This document shows, one piece after another, positions 1 through 7,980 of a stretch of DNA of 8,244 nt. How positions within the stretch are numbered: the stretch's first letter is position 1; every line of letters starts with the position of its first letter. Below the pieces are notes generated by a model. The model saw only the letters and a program-made list of their open reading frames with translations. It had not been told where the DNA came from and ran no database searches. Position numbers and translations under genes: made by a program. Origin of the DNA: Caldifarciminota bacterium. GTDB taxonomy: Bacteria; Hydrothermota; Hydrothermia; S141-80. The stretch is from positions 1-8,244 of the forward strand of contig WFYF01000237.1 of NCBI GenBank assembly GCA_015490255.1, written 5' to 3'.

Positions 1-7
1 AGATGAC

Positions 8-2188
8 TCAGGGGATCAGGATCTTTCGCGTCCGTGCTGTGCCGGGCCCTTGCACCCGCAGCACATACACGCCCCGCGGCAGAAACACCCGGTGCACCCC
101 CCGCACCACCATCCGCCGCACCCGCCGGCCCTGAACATCCAGCACCTCCACCCGGAATCCCGGGCGATCCCCTTCCAGACGGACCCCTCCGGGGAAGGTA
201 GCCACACGAAGCCGGGGCCGAACCAAACCGGATCCCTCACCCACCGAAAGGCCCGTCACCCGGAACCGGCGAAGCCCCACCCCCGCAAGGAGCAGGGTGT
301 CCCCGTACGCATCCAGATCCATAAAGTAATCCCCGATGCCTTTCTCCATCACGAGCGGCGGGTCCGGCATTCCCGAAAGATCATACGCACACAGCGTCCA
401 GTCTCCAAACGAAGCGCTGCCGCAGGGAAGGAACAGCAGCGATCCCATCAGCTCCATATCCCAGGGGAGAATGTATCCGTAGGCCGGTGGGGGCGGGGTC
501 ACCTGGCCTATCCACTGTCCTGGAATGCCCTCCTCATCCAGCTTCTGAACCACAGCGGTATAGTAACCGAAGTCGGTTCCCGTAATAAACCAGGCGTTGC
601 CAAATGTGAACGCGCCGTCTTGCCCTGTCCAGGTGGGCAAAAGCTCCCACGTGGATGTCATGTCGAAGGGATCGAACCGGAGCGCTGCTGTATAAACCCA
701 CCGGGTTGTGTCAAGAAGCAGGATTTTCATGTCCCCGATGAGCATGCCTGTCAGGCTGTCCACAATGCCGGGGACGGGCTGGAGAGGGTTCTGGAGATTG
801 ATGAGGAGGTAATTTCCGACCGGATAATTTCCATTAACGTTGGAGGCACAGACCACGTGCTGGCCATCGCCCACCGCCACCATCCACTGACACGGTCGCG
901 GGAGGGTGCTCACCACCTCAAATCGCTGGCCGTTCCACTGCAGAACCCAGGTTTTCTGAAGGGCCCAGGCCGATGAGGCCAGCAACAGCGTGGAATCCAC
1001 CCAGACCACCTCGTCCACCGGATACACATCCGCCGTGGGCACCTCCACCAGTTCCCCGCCTTCTTCTTTCAGCACCCGCACCCCTCCCGCCTGATCCGCA
1101 AGCGCATACCACCGGCCCACCCGGTCCACCCGGAAGGCATATCCCGGCAGACGATAACCCGGGAGCCACACCACCGTGTCCCGGCCCGGCGGCACCCACA
1201 GCGCAAAGGGGAGCGAAGGAATTCCATAGGAACGATATTGCGGCGCTTCAAACACCACAAACCCCTGTCCCGCCGGGAGCATCATCTTATCCTCTGTGTA
1301 TGCGCTGTCAGGAAGCCCGATCTCCACCACCACCCGTCCGGTGTCCTCGCACACATACCCCCGGATCCACAGGGCCCCGGACACCCAGAATGTGTCATTG
1401 TCCCATACGCCCCCCATGACGGCACGGGGTTCCAGGGCCTCCAAGCCAGCATGAAAGTCGCAGGCCACCCGGGGATGGGTCGGATCCCGCAGGTCCAGAC
1501 CCCATGCTGTGTTCGGCCAATCACCGGCCACCACCACCCAGGATTCTCCCGGTGTGATCCGCGCTCCCCCCACACCAGCCGAACCCACCATCACCGGGTT
1601 CTGCCAGTCCGTCACGTCCAGCACGAGAAACACCGAATTCCCGGCGACCAGCACACCATCCGCCCCCCACCGGTCCACGTCCCGGAATGTCCCCGGGAGC
1701 ACCACCACGGGAGCAGCGAAGGGCAACAGTTCCATCCCCAGAAGACCCCGTTCACCGCAGGCCACAAGCAGCCAACCGGGCCCCAGTGCCACGCCACCGG
1801 AACCTTCCACAGGATGCCGGCCCTTCTCAAAGCACCGCCCCACATCCAGAACCCGTTCCCGGACCGGCAGGACCGGATCCCCCACGTCCCAGATCTCCAC
1901 TCGATCCGGCACCACCGCCAGTGCAAGCCGTTGAGTCTCCGGATCATACGCAAGATCCACCACCAGCCCTCCCGCGCGAATCCGGTCCGAAATCGCTTCA
2001 AACGTCGTGTCCACCGGGTTCACCCGGCCGATCACCACACCGCCCCCAAAGCCCGCAAACACCAGTCCCCGCAGCGTATCCACCGCACGGGTGAAGGTGC
2101 TCGCCTCAAAAGGCCATCCCGGGAGTTCCTCCAGACCATACGCCCGAACCTGCCCCGCAACCAGCACCAGCAACAGGATCCTCTTCAT
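8..2188 (-). CDS. Secreted LVIVD-like beta-propeller protein with T9SS-type C-terminal tail
   Basis: 726 residues. The chosen start (ATG at 2188) has AGGAGGA six bases upstream and gives a clean signal peptide: MKR, a hydrophobic run ILLLVLVAG, then likely cleavage after VRA (residue 16). The open frame continues upstream to 2563, but that part is non-coding in character. Residues about 30-645 are beta-rich with recurring blades of the form hydrophobic-D-(V/L)-x-(D/N)-P-x-x-P-V, at about 97-109, 186-203, 227-241, 460-472 and 598-613. These resemble LVIVD repeats of secreted beta-propellers. Eight cysteines (119, 144, 243, 280, 433, 447, 589, 600) could form disulfides outside the cytoplasm. 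The last 75 residues look like a Por/T9SS type A sorting domain: FRVEVLDVQGRRV at 678-690, then GVYVLRV at 706-712, ending in RKILIP. Inferred: exported, surface-bound or released. The ligand or enzymatic role is unknown and no catalytic motif was recognised. Family is fairly sure, function is not. Confidence 0.85.
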   Translation of the reverse strand: MKRILLLVLVAGQVRAYGLEELPGWPFEASTFTRAVDTLRGLVFAGFGGGVVIGRVNPVDTTFEAISDRIRAGGLVVDLAYDPETQRLALAVVPDRVEIWDVGDPVLPVRERVLDVGRCFEKGRHPVEGSGGVALGPGWLLVACGERGLLGMELLPFAAPVVVLPGTFRDVDRWGADGVLVAGNSVFLVLDVTDWQNPVMVGSAGVGGARITPGESWVVVAGDWPNTAWGLDLRDPTHPRVACDFHAGLEALEPRAVMGGVWDNDTFWVSGALWIRGYVCEDTGRVVVEIGLPDSAYTEDKMMLPAGQGFVVFEAPQYRSYGIPSLPFALWVPPGRDTVVWLPGYRLPGYAFRVDRVGRWYALADQAGGVRVLKEEGGELVEVPTADVYPVDEVVWVDSTLLLASSAWALQKTWVLQWNGQRFEVVSTLPRPCQWMVAVGDGQHVVCASNVNGNYPVGNYLLINLQNPLQPVPGIVDSLTGMLIGDMKILLLDTTRWVYTAALRFDPFDMTSTWELLPTWTGQDGAFTFGNAWFITGTDFGYYTAVVQKLDEEGIPGQWIGQVTPPPPAYGYILPWDMELMGSLLFLPCGSASFGDWTLCAYDLSGMPDPPLVMEKGIGDYFMDLDAYGDTLLLAGVGLRRFRVTGLSVGEGSGLVRPRLRVATFPGGVRLEGDRPGFRVEVLDVQGRRVRRMVVRGVHRVFLPRGVYVLRVQGPGTARTRKILIP

Positions 2189-2194
2189 GCCCCA

Positions 2195-2201
2195 TCCTCC
2201 T
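2195..2201 (-). promoter_or_regulatory. Shine-Dalgarno of the propeller gene
   Basis: On the minus strand this reads AGGAGGA, six bases before the ATG at 2188. It fixes the start of the propeller gene at MKRILLL and argues against the longer open frame that runs to 2563. Confidence 0.85.
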
Positions 2202-2223
2202 GTTTCACACCCGGAGAGATTGC

Positions 2224-2317
2224 TTGCAAAACGATTGCCAGACCGAGGGACCACCCCTGAAGCCCCGTTTATCCCGGTTATTTTTGCATTTTGCAAACTC
2301 CCCGGTCGTTTTGCAAA
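2224..2317. repeat. TTTTGCA repeat cluster with 11-bp inverted repeat
   Basis: TTTTGCA occurs on the plus strand starting at 2282, 2289 and 2309; the last two extend to TTTTGCAAA and contain the palindrome TTTGCAAA, 20 bases apart. An inverted copy lies at 2224-2234 (TTGCAAAACGA), which is the exact reverse complement of 2306-2316 (TCGTTTTGCAA). The arms form an 11-bp perfect inverted repeat with a 71-base spacer and flank the candidate leftward promoter. An operator for a DNA-binding regulator is the natural reading, but no regulator is identified. Confidence 0.45.
2268..2296 (-). promoter_or_regulatory. Candidate promoter for the propeller gene
   Basis: Read on the minus strand, a -35-like TTGCAA (2291-2296) lies 17 bases from a -10-like GATAAA (2268-2273). 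Each matches four of six consensus positions. Initiation would fall near 2261 and leave a leader of roughly 70 bases carrying the Shine-Dalgarno. This is the only AT-rich patch upstream of the gene. The score is weak, so this is a candidate only. Confidence 0.3.
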
Positions 2318-2523
2318 TGGAGCCCTGAAACTCCAGCCCCCGTGTACGAGGTATCGTATGTCCAGGCGTGCATGGTTTTTGGTGCTTCTGCAACCCCCGG
2401 AGGAGAGGTTTGGGCTGGGGGATTTCCCCCGGGCCCGCCTCTGGTTCTTCTGGGAATTGGTTTTCCATCGTGTTTTTCCATGCTGCGGCCGCGGGCGGGG
2501 CCTGTCTTCTGGCCCGGCGTGCG

Positions 2524-2552
2524 TTGACAGGTTCCCCCGGGTAAGGTATAAT
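2524..2552 (+). promoter_or_regulatory. Exact consensus sigma-70-type promoter of the TPR-clpC-bamA operon
   Basis: TTGACA (2524-2529), a 17-base spacer and TATAAT (2547-2552) match the housekeeping consensus at every position. Transcription would begin at about 2557-2561, only 1 to 5 bases before the ATG at 2562. There is no room for a Shine-Dalgarno, so the message is predicted to be leaderless. A second TTGACA at 2552-2557 has no matching -10 element downstream. Confidence 0.85.
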
Positions 2553-2561
2553 TGACATGCC

Positions 2562-3212
2562 ATGAACTGGGAGATGCTGCTGGAACTGTGGAAGGATGAG
2601 CGTGTGCGCCGGGCCGTGTGGACCGGCGTGGCGGTTGTGGTGCTTCTTGTGGGATACGCGGTCTACCGCGAAAGCCAGAAACCCCGCCGGGCACCAGAAG
2701 CGGAACTGACCCTTCTTCAGGCGATGACCATGCTGAGCAACCCGCAGGGGATGAACACCGCAGACAGCCTGCTCCAGGACGTGATCGCACGCCATCCCGG
2801 AACGGTGGAGGCTCATCGGGCGCGGTATTACCTGGGTTATCTCCGTCTCCAGCAGGGGAATCTGGACGAGGCGGAACAGGCCTTCCGGGCGGTGCTCCAG
2901 AGCAACCTTCAGGATCCAGTGCTCCGGGCGGAGGCCGAAGGTCATCTGGGGACCATTCTGGCGGCCCGGGGAGACTGGGACGGCGCGCTGGAGGCCTTTG
3001 CCCGGGCCCGGGATCTGGCGCCCCTTGAGGCGCTGAAAGCCCTGTATCTCTTCCGGCAGGCGGAGGTGAGCTTTGCCGCGGGGAGATACCAGCGGGCCGT
3101 GGAGCTTCTGGATCAGATGGAAAAAGAACACGGCCGGACCATCCTGTTCACCCAGGAGGGCCGGACGTTGCGAAGCATGGCCAGGGGCCTTGGAAAGGCT
3201 TCTGGGGGGTGA
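2562..3212 (+). CDS. Single-pass membrane TPR protein (YfgM-like)
   Basis: 216 residues. A short N-terminus (residues 1-18, with K11, R14, R16 and R17) precedes one transmembrane helix at about 19-35 (VWTGVAVVVLLVGYAVY). A soluble alpha-helical region follows with tetratricopeptide-type repeats at about 67-113 (including YYLGYLRLQQGNLDEAEQAF), 122-155 (including LGTILAARGDWDGALEAF) and 157-190. This architecture matches YfgM and related anchored TPR proteins, which in E. coli associate with PpiD and the Sec translocon. Positive charges lie on both sides of the helix, so topology is not certain. Starting at ATG 2562 keeps the charged N-terminus. No Shine-Dalgarno precedes it and the promoter -10 box ends only nine bases away, implying leaderless translation. 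Later in-frame starts (ATG 2574, GTG 2604) are possible but less natural. Six bases separate it from clpC, and a bamA gene lies further down, which supports a role in envelope protein handling. Confidence 0.82.
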   Translation: MNWEMLLELWKDERVRRAVWTGVAVVVLLVGYAVYRESQKPRRAPEAELTLLQAMTMLSNPQGMNTADSLLQDVIARHPGTVEAHRARYYLGYLRLQQGNLDEAEQAFRAVLQSNLQDPVLRAEAEGHLGTILAARGDWDGALEAFARARDLAPLEALKALYLFRQAEVSFAAGRYQRAVELLDQMEKEHGRTILFTQEGRTLRSMARGLGKASGG

Positions 3213-3218
3213 GAGGGG

Positions 3219-5663
3219 ATGTTTATCAACGACAGGTTCACGGAACGGGCGAAGAAGGTCCTCTCCCTGGCACGGGAGGAGGCCATCCGTCTGATGCACA
3301 ACTATATCGGGACCGAGCACATCCTGCTCGGTCTTGCGCGGGTGGGGGAAGGTGTGGCGGCCACGGTGCTCACCAGTCTTGGACTGGACCTGGAGGACCT
3401 GCGACGGGCGGTGGAAGAAGCCGCGCCGCCGGGACACACGGCCATCACGCTGGGGGAAATCCCTCTGAACGCCAGCGCCCGCCGGGCCATCAACTTCGCC
3501 TTTGACGAGGCGCGGAAACTCGGCCACAACTTCATCGGCACGGAACACCTGCTTCTGGGAATTCTTCGGGAAAACCGCGGTCTGGCCGCCCGGATCCTGG
3601 TCCGGATGGGGGTGGACCTGGAGGTGGTGCGGGTGGAGATTCTGAAAACCCTGGGGCGCGCCTCCGGCGAGGAAGACCGCAAACCCCAGGCCCGCACCAA
3701 AACCATTGAGGCGTTTTCCACCGACCTTACGGAACTCGCCAGGCAGGGCAAGCTGGATCCCGTGATCGGCCGGGAGCGGGAGATTGAGCGGGTGATCCAG
3801 ATTCTGCTGCGGCGGAAGAAGAACAATCCGGTGCTGGTGGGTGAGCCGGGGGTGGGGAAGACCGCCATCGTGGAGGGGCTCGCCCAGCGCATCGTGGCCG
3901 GGGAAGTGCCGGAGGCCCTCCGGCGCAAGCGGATTCTCGCGCTGGACATGGCCTCGGTGGTGGCCGGCACAAAATACCGCGGACAGTTTGAGGAGCGTCT
4001 GAAGGCCATCATCACCGAAGCCATCCAGGCGCCGGACGTGATCCTGTTCATTGACGAGCTTCACACCGTGGTGGGGGCGGGTGCGGCAGAAGGCGCCATT
4101 GATGCGTCCAACATCCTGAAACCCGCCCTGGCCCGGGGACAGATCCAGGTGATCGGCGCCACCACCCTGGAGGAATATCGCAAATATATTGAAAAAGACG
4201 GTGCCCTGGAGCGCCGGTTTCAGATGGTTCTGGTGGAGCCTCCCACGGTGGAGGAGACCATTGAAATCCTCCGGGGACTCAAGGAAAAATACGAGACCTT
4301 TCACAACGTGGAATACACCGAAGAGGCCATTGAGGCGGCAGCGTATCTCGCGGACCGCTATATCACCGAACGGCACCTTCCCGACAAGGCCATTGACCTT
4401 CTGGATGAGGCCGGGGCCCGATCCCAGCTGACGCTGGAGGAGGATCCAGAACTGGTGGGGCTGGAGAAGGAGCTCATGGAGGTTCGGCTGGAGAAGGAGC
4501 AGGCCATTGACCGCCAGCAATTTGAGCGGGCGGCCCGCCTGCGGGATCGGGAGAAAGCCCTGGAACAGAAAATCGCCGAACTCCGGGCCCAGATGGACCT
4601 TCCCGAAAAACGCCGGATCACCCGGGAGGAAATTTCCCAGGTGGTCTCGGTCTGGACGGGCATCCCGGTGTCCCAGCTCTCCCAGAGTGAGCAGGAGCGT
4701 CTGCTGCGGATGGAGGAGGAACTTCAGAAACGGGTGGTCGGGCAGGAAGAAGCCATCCAGGCTCTGGCAAAAGCCATCCGCAGGAGCCGTGCGGGCATCA
4801 AGGACCCCCGCCGTCCCATCGGAACCTTCATCTTCCTGGGGCCCACCGGCGTGGGCAAAACCGAGACGGCCAAGGCTCTGGCGGAGTTTCTTTTCGGAGA
4901 TCGGGATGCCTTGATTGAGATTGATATGTCGGAATATATGGAGCGGTTCAGCGTTTCCCGTCTGGTGGGTGCCCCTCCAGGCTATGTGGGGTATGAAGAA
5001 GGCGGCCAGCTTACCGAGGCGGTGCGCCGCCGTCCCTATTCCGTGGTGCTGTTTGACGAGCTGGAGAAAGCCCACCCCGATGTGTTCAACCTGCTTCTTC
5101 AGGTGATGGAGGAGGGCCACCTCACGGACAGCCTGGGGCGGACGGTGAGTTTCCGGAACACGGTGATCATCTTCACCTCCAACATCGGGGTGCGGGAGCT
5201 CAAGGCCCGCAAAGTTATGGGGTTTGGCACACCGAAAGGGGAAGGTCCGGATTACGCCGACATGCGCCAGTTTCTGTTAGAAGAGCTCAAAAAGACCGTG
5301 CCGCCGGAGTTCATCAACCGGGTGGACGAGGTGATCGTGTTCCGGCCGCTGGAGAAAGAGCATCTCGTGCGGATTGTGGATATCTTTGTGAACGAGCTTG
5401 CCGAACGCCTGAAAGACCGGCGCATCCAGCTGATTCTGTCGGAGGGGGCCCGGAATTTCCTCGCTGAGCAGGGCTATTCTGTGGAATATGGCGCCCGGCC
5501 CCTCCGCCGGGCAGTGCGGAAGTTCGTGGAGGAGCCTCTTTCGGAGGCCATTCTGGCCGGGAAGGTGAAAGAGGGTGACGTGGTGGAGGTGGTGGTTCGG
5601 GATGATGGGGAAGGGCTGGACTTCCAGGTGAAGCCTCCAAGGCCCGTGGGTATGTCGTCCTGA
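3219..5663 (+). CDS. clpC: ATP-dependent Clp protease ATP-binding subunit ClpC
   Basis: 814 residues, normal for ClpC. Order: a double Clp N-domain (about 1-145; two repeats each with an N-(Y/F)-I-G-T-E-H core at 28-34 and 104-110), AAA+ module 1, a short middle domain with a UVR motif (about 425-455, [13 protein letters not shown]), and AAA+ module 2. Walker A sites are GEPGVGKT (208-215) and GPTGVGKT (541-548). Walker B sites are VILFIDE (274-280) and VVLFDE (609-614). Pore loops are KYRG (252-255) and GYVG (588-591). An arginine finger lies in ERRF (331-334) and sensor 2 in GARPLRR (758-764). MGF at 667-669 occupies the (I/L/V)GF loop that docks ClpP. The short middle domain and UVR motif separate it from the disaggregase ClpB. 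Role: cytosolic hexamer that unfolds substrates into ClpP, usually with an adaptor. Neither clpP, mcsA/mcsB nor ctsR is nearby. The start follows the previous stop by six bases, with purine-rich GGGGGGTGAGAGGGG before the ATG, suggesting translational coupling. Confidence 0.97.
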   Translation: MFINDRFTERAKKVLSLAREEAIRLMHNYIGTEHILLGLARVGEGVAATVLTSLGLDLEDLRRAVEEAAPPGHTAITLGEIPLNASARRAINFAFDEARKLGHNFIGTEHLLLGILRENRGLAARILVRMGVDLEVVRVEILKTLGRASGEEDRKPQARTKTIEAFSTDLTELARQGKLDPVIGREREIERVIQILLRRKKNNPVLVGEPGVGKTAIVEGLAQRIVAGEVPEALRRKRILALDMASVVAGTKYRGQFEERLKAIITEAIQAPDVILFIDELHTVVGAGAAEGAIDASNILKPALARGQIQVIGATTLEEYRKYIEKDGALERRFQMVLVEPPTVEETIEILRGLKEKYETFHNVEYTEEAIEAAAYLADRYITERHLPDKAIDLLDEAGARSQLTLEEDPELVGLEKELMEVRLEKEQAIDRQQFERAARLRDREKALEQKIAELRAQMDLPEKRRITREEISQVVSVWTGIPVSQLSQSEQERLLRMEEELQKRVVGQEEAIQALAKAIRRSRAGIKDPRRPIGTFIFLGPTGVGKTETAKALAEFLFGDRDALIEIDMSEYMERFSVSRLVGAPPGYVGYEEGGQLTEAVRRRPYSVVLFDELEKAHPDVFNLLLQVMEEGHLTDSLGRTVSFRNTVIIFTSNIGVRELKARKVMGFGTPKGEGPDYADMRQFLLEELKKTVPPEFINRVDEVIVFRPLEKEHLVRIVDIFVNELAERLKDRRIQLILSEGARNFLAEQGYSVEYGARPLRRAVRKFVEEPLSEAILAGKVKEGDVVEVVVRDDGEGLDFQVKPPRPVGMSS

Positions 5664-5686
5664 ACTCCCCGGGCGGACCTGTTTTC

Positions 5687-5703
5687 TCAGACAAGTGGTC
5701 TGA
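5687..5703. repeat. Inverted repeat directly before the bamA start
   Basis: TCAGAC-AAGTG-GTCTGA is a perfect 6-bp inverted repeat with a 5-base loop, ending three bases before the ATG at 5707. It occupies the place where a Shine-Dalgarno should be. No T-run follows it, so it is not an intrinsic terminator. It could be an RNA hairpin controlling bamA translation or a DNA operator; both are inferences. Confidence 0.45.
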
Positions 5704-5706
5704 AAC

Positions 5707-7980
5707 ATGCTTGCAGAGGCGTTTTTCATCCTGATGGGGGCGGTACGGCTGGAGGGGCAGTTTGTGTCCCCTCCTTCGTTGCTGCTGTCCACCATGGGGC
5801 TGGAGGGAAGCGCCACCCCCTCCTTTGTGGAACTTCGCTCCACGCTGAAGGAAGCCATTCAGCGGGGAATTCTGGAAGATGTGGCCGTTTTCCGCGAAGG
5901 AGATTCCTGGATTCTCCGGGTGGTGGAGGCACCCCGGCTCCGTTCGGCCACCTTTGTGTTTGAGGATCGGCCGGAGGCTGCACACATTGGAGCCCTTTTT
6001 GTCAAGGGCGATCAGCCCTTCACCCGGAAGGATCTTCGGGACACCCTGAAACTCTATGCGGGCATGCGCGTCCCTTCCTGGCGGGTGGCCCTGCTGCGGG
6101 ACAGCCTCCGGAGGCTCTATCGGTCCAAAGGCTATGTGGGGGTGCGGGTGGCGGTGGCGGTGGACACGCCCGCCACGGGAGAAGTCTCCCTCCGCTTCCG
6201 GATTCACAAGGGGGATCGGCCCTACATCACCCGGGTGACCTTCCACGGCAACCGTGCCTTCCCGGCATCCCGCCTCCTGAAGGTGATGCAGAACAAGCCC
6301 CGGAACTGGCTGCGCTGGGGATATTTCAACGAGGAGAAGTGGGCGGAAGACCCCGAGCGGATTGAAGCGTTTTATCACAACCATGGCTATCCCCAGGCCC
6401 GGGTGGAGTCCACCCGGGTGGTGAGGGAAAATGGCACTGTGGCTCTTGAACTTTTTATTCATGAAGGAAAGCGCTATGTTTTCGGTCCCTACACGGTGGA
6501 AGGGGATTTTGAGATTCCGGAAGGTGTCCTCCGGCGGCTGGTGCGGTTCCGGGAGGGAGAGCCCTTTTCCACCGAAAAACTCCGCAACACCCTGATGGAT
6601 CTTCAGGGGTTGATGGCGGATTCCGGATATCTCTATGCCCAGGTTCTGCCCGTGGAAAACGTGGTGGACGACAGTGTGATCGTTCTTCAGATCCGGTTGC
6701 GGAAGGGGGTGCGGGTGCGGGTACGCCGGATTGATATACTGGGCAACACCAAAACCTTTGACCGGGTGATCCGGCGGGAACTCCTGATCTATCCCGGGGA
6801 ATATTTCTCCCGTACCCGTCTGATCCGGAGCCTGCGTAACCTGTATTTCACCAACTTTTTCCAGAACGTCAACCCCACGTTCCAGCCGGCAGAGGACTCC
6901 ACCTGGGTGGACCTGGCCATTCAGGTGGAGGAAAAACCCACCGGTCAGATCGGGGCAGGGGCGAGCTATTCTCCCGTCTATGGCGCCTCGGTGTATCTCC
7001 AGGTCCAGGAGCCCAACTTCCTGGGACGGGGCCAGACGGTGTCGGCCCAGGTGAACTACGGCGGGCAGTATAAAACCTTCCAGTTTTCCTTCCTGGATCC
7101 CTGGTGGCGGGGTAACCCCGAATCCATCGGGGGAAGCCTGTATTATCTCCAGAACTTCTATACGCTGGACTATCGGGATGAACGGGTGGGAGGGAGCGTC
7201 ACGAAAGGGTGGCGGGCCCTGCGGAGCTTCTGGAGCATCAGCCTCAAATACAGTCTGGAGCGGGTCCATCTTCTCTATATCATCCCCGAGTTTCAAAACC
7301 TTCCAGGGGTGCAGGACCTCCTGGCCAGACCGCGCCTGTCCTCCGCCTTTTCCTTTACGTTCACCTGGGACTCCCGGAACCGCCGGTTCAACGCCTTCCG
7401 GGGAACCCGGATTTCCACCACCACCACCCTGACGGGATGGGTTCTTCAAGGAGATCTGCATTACTACAAAGAAGAAGCCGAAGCGGGGACGTATGTTCCC
7501 CTGTGGCAGATTGATCGCACGAACAACGCCTATCTGCTCCTTGCCATCCTGGGTCGGGGAGGCTATGCCTGGGGTCTGGACAAAGCCGAAGATCTTCCCT
7601 TCTATGAGCGGTTTTTCCTGGGGGATGTGTCCACCTTCTATGCCCTGCGGGGATACAGCTATCGTGCCGTGGGACGGGACATCAACGGCGGACGGATGTT
7701 TCTGGTCCTCACCGCCGAACTCCGCCTGCGGCTGAACGAGCAGTTTTATGCCCTCACCTTTCTGGAGGGGGGCAACACCTGGCTGAGCTTTCAGGATTTC
7801 GCCGATGCCGCACGGAGCGAGAACACGTTGCTCTTGCGCAGGTCGGTGGGCATCGGCGCACGGTTTGAGATGCCCATGCTGGGGGTGATCGGACTGGATC
7901 TGGCCTGGCCCCTCACACCTTTGCCCGGGCAGGGGCGGCGGATGATGACCCACTTTGTGTTCGGCTTCACCCGATTCTGA
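5707..7980 (+). CDS. bamA: BamA/Omp85-family outer-membrane assembly protein
   Basis: 757 residues, close to usual BamA length. Five POTRA domains can be traced at about 13-76, 77-167, 172-257, 258-333 and 334-410; the last holds IDILGNTKTFDRVIRREL. A beta-barrel follows (about 411-757), with alternating hydrophobic strands, FLDPWW at 462-467, the family lid-loop motif in the form LRGY (647-650; (V/L)RG(F/Y) in relatives), and a C-terminal beta-signal with F750, F752, F754 and terminal F757. Role: inserts beta-barrel proteins into the outer membrane. TamA is less likely because five POTRAs rather than three are visible. The N-terminus is odd: MLAEAFFILMGA is a very short, positively uncharged leader before POTRA1 starts at VRLEGQF. 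An in-frame TGA at 5701-5703 rules out an earlier start, and no Shine-Dalgarno precedes ATG 5707. GTG 5764 has GGAGGGG six bases upstream but would remove the first POTRA strand. It lies 43 bases after clpC and 9 bases before the next gene, probably co-transcribed. Confidence 0.95.
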   Translation: MLAEAFFILMGAVRLEGQFVSPPSLLLSTMGLEGSATPSFVELRSTLKEAIQRGILEDVAVFREGDSWILRVVEAPRLRSATFVFEDRPEAAHIGALFVKGDQPFTRKDLRDTLKLYAGMRVPSWRVALLRDSLRRLYRSKGYVGVRVAVAVDTPATGEVSLRFRIHKGDRPYITRVTFHGNRAFPASRLLKVMQNKPRNWLRWGYFNEEKWAEDPERIEAFYHNHGYPQARVESTRVVRENGTVALELFIHEGKRYVFGPYTVEGDFEIPEGVLRRLVRFREGEPFSTEKLRNTLMDLQGLMADSGYLYAQVLPVENVVDDSVIVLQIRLRKGVRVRVRRIDILGNTKTFDRVIRRELLIYPGEYFSRTRLIRSLRNLYFTNFFQNVNPTFQPAEDSTWVDLAIQVEEKPTGQIGAGASYSPVYGASVYLQVQEPNFLGRGQTVSAQVNYGGQYKTFQFSFLDPWWRGNPESIGGSLYYLQNFYTLDYRDERVGGSVTKGWRALRSFWSISLKYSLERVHLLYIIPEFQNLPGVQDLLARPRLSSAFSFTFTWDSRNRRFNAFRGTRISTTTTLTGWVLQGDLHYYKEEAEAGTYVPLWQIDRTNNAYLLLAILGRGGYAWGLDKAEDLPFYERFFLGDVSTFYALRGYSYRAVGRDINGGRMFLVLTAELRLRLNEQFYALTFLEGGNTWLSFQDFADAARSENTLLLRRSVGIGARFEMPMLGVIGLDLAWPLTPLPGQGRRMMTHFVFGFTRF

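Larger units (their letters stand above)
2189..2561. other. Divergent intergenic region
   Basis: 373 bases separate two divergent genes. From left to right it holds the Shine-Dalgarno of the leftward gene, an AT-richer patch (about 2268-2317) with repeated TTTTGCA motifs and a possible leftward promoter, a GC-rich stretch with small inverted repeats, and an exact consensus rightward promoter at 2524-2552. The small inverted repeats are TACGA/TCGTA at 2345-2358 and GGGGG-ATTT-CCCCC at 2417-2430. No convincing gene was found inside. No CIRCE (HrcA), CtsR heptad repeat or HspR (HAIR) operator could be seen, so classic heat-shock control of the clpC operon is not evident. Confidence 0.7.

Noticed and set aside
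50..2260. Long plus-strand open frames (50-976, 1238-2260 and others) opposite the propeller gene
   Set aside because: They have His/Pro/Arg-rich low-complexity products and no Shine-Dalgarno or domain. The minus strand holds a coherent signal peptide, propeller and tail.
2417..2430. Intrinsic terminator at GGGGG-ATTT-CCCCC
   Set aside because: There is no T-run on either strand after the stem, and no gene ends nearby.
2410..2544. 44-residue open frame from TTG 2410 with GGAGGAGAGG upstream
   Set aside because: It is Gly/Ala/Ser-rich without a recognisable feature, uses a TTG start, and runs through the -35 box. No promoter precedes it. Chance is the simpler explanation.
2189..2563. N-terminal extension of the propeller gene by 125 codons
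   Set aside because: The extension has no protein character, crosses the rightward promoter, and lies upstream of a strong Shine-Dalgarno and signal peptide at 2188.
2205..5120. 971-codon open frame on the minus strand opposite the TPR gene and clpC
   Set aside because: It is antisense to an unambiguous clpC. It is rich in His, Gly, Leu and Pro with no domain, and is explained by few stop codons appearing opposite GC-rich coding sequence.
3219..5663. ClpB disaggregase
   Set aside because: The middle domain is short with a UVR motif rather than the long ClpB coiled coil, and an MGF loop for ClpP docking is present.
5314..7953. 879-codon open frame on the minus strand opposite bamA
   Set aside because: It is antisense to a clear BamA, with Pro/His/Gly-rich composition and no recognisable domain, so it is a shadow frame.
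5764..7980. GTG 5764 as the bamA start
   Set aside because: The Shine-Dalgarno is good, but this start removes the hydrophobic leader and the first strand of POTRA1, which an outer-membrane protein should keep.
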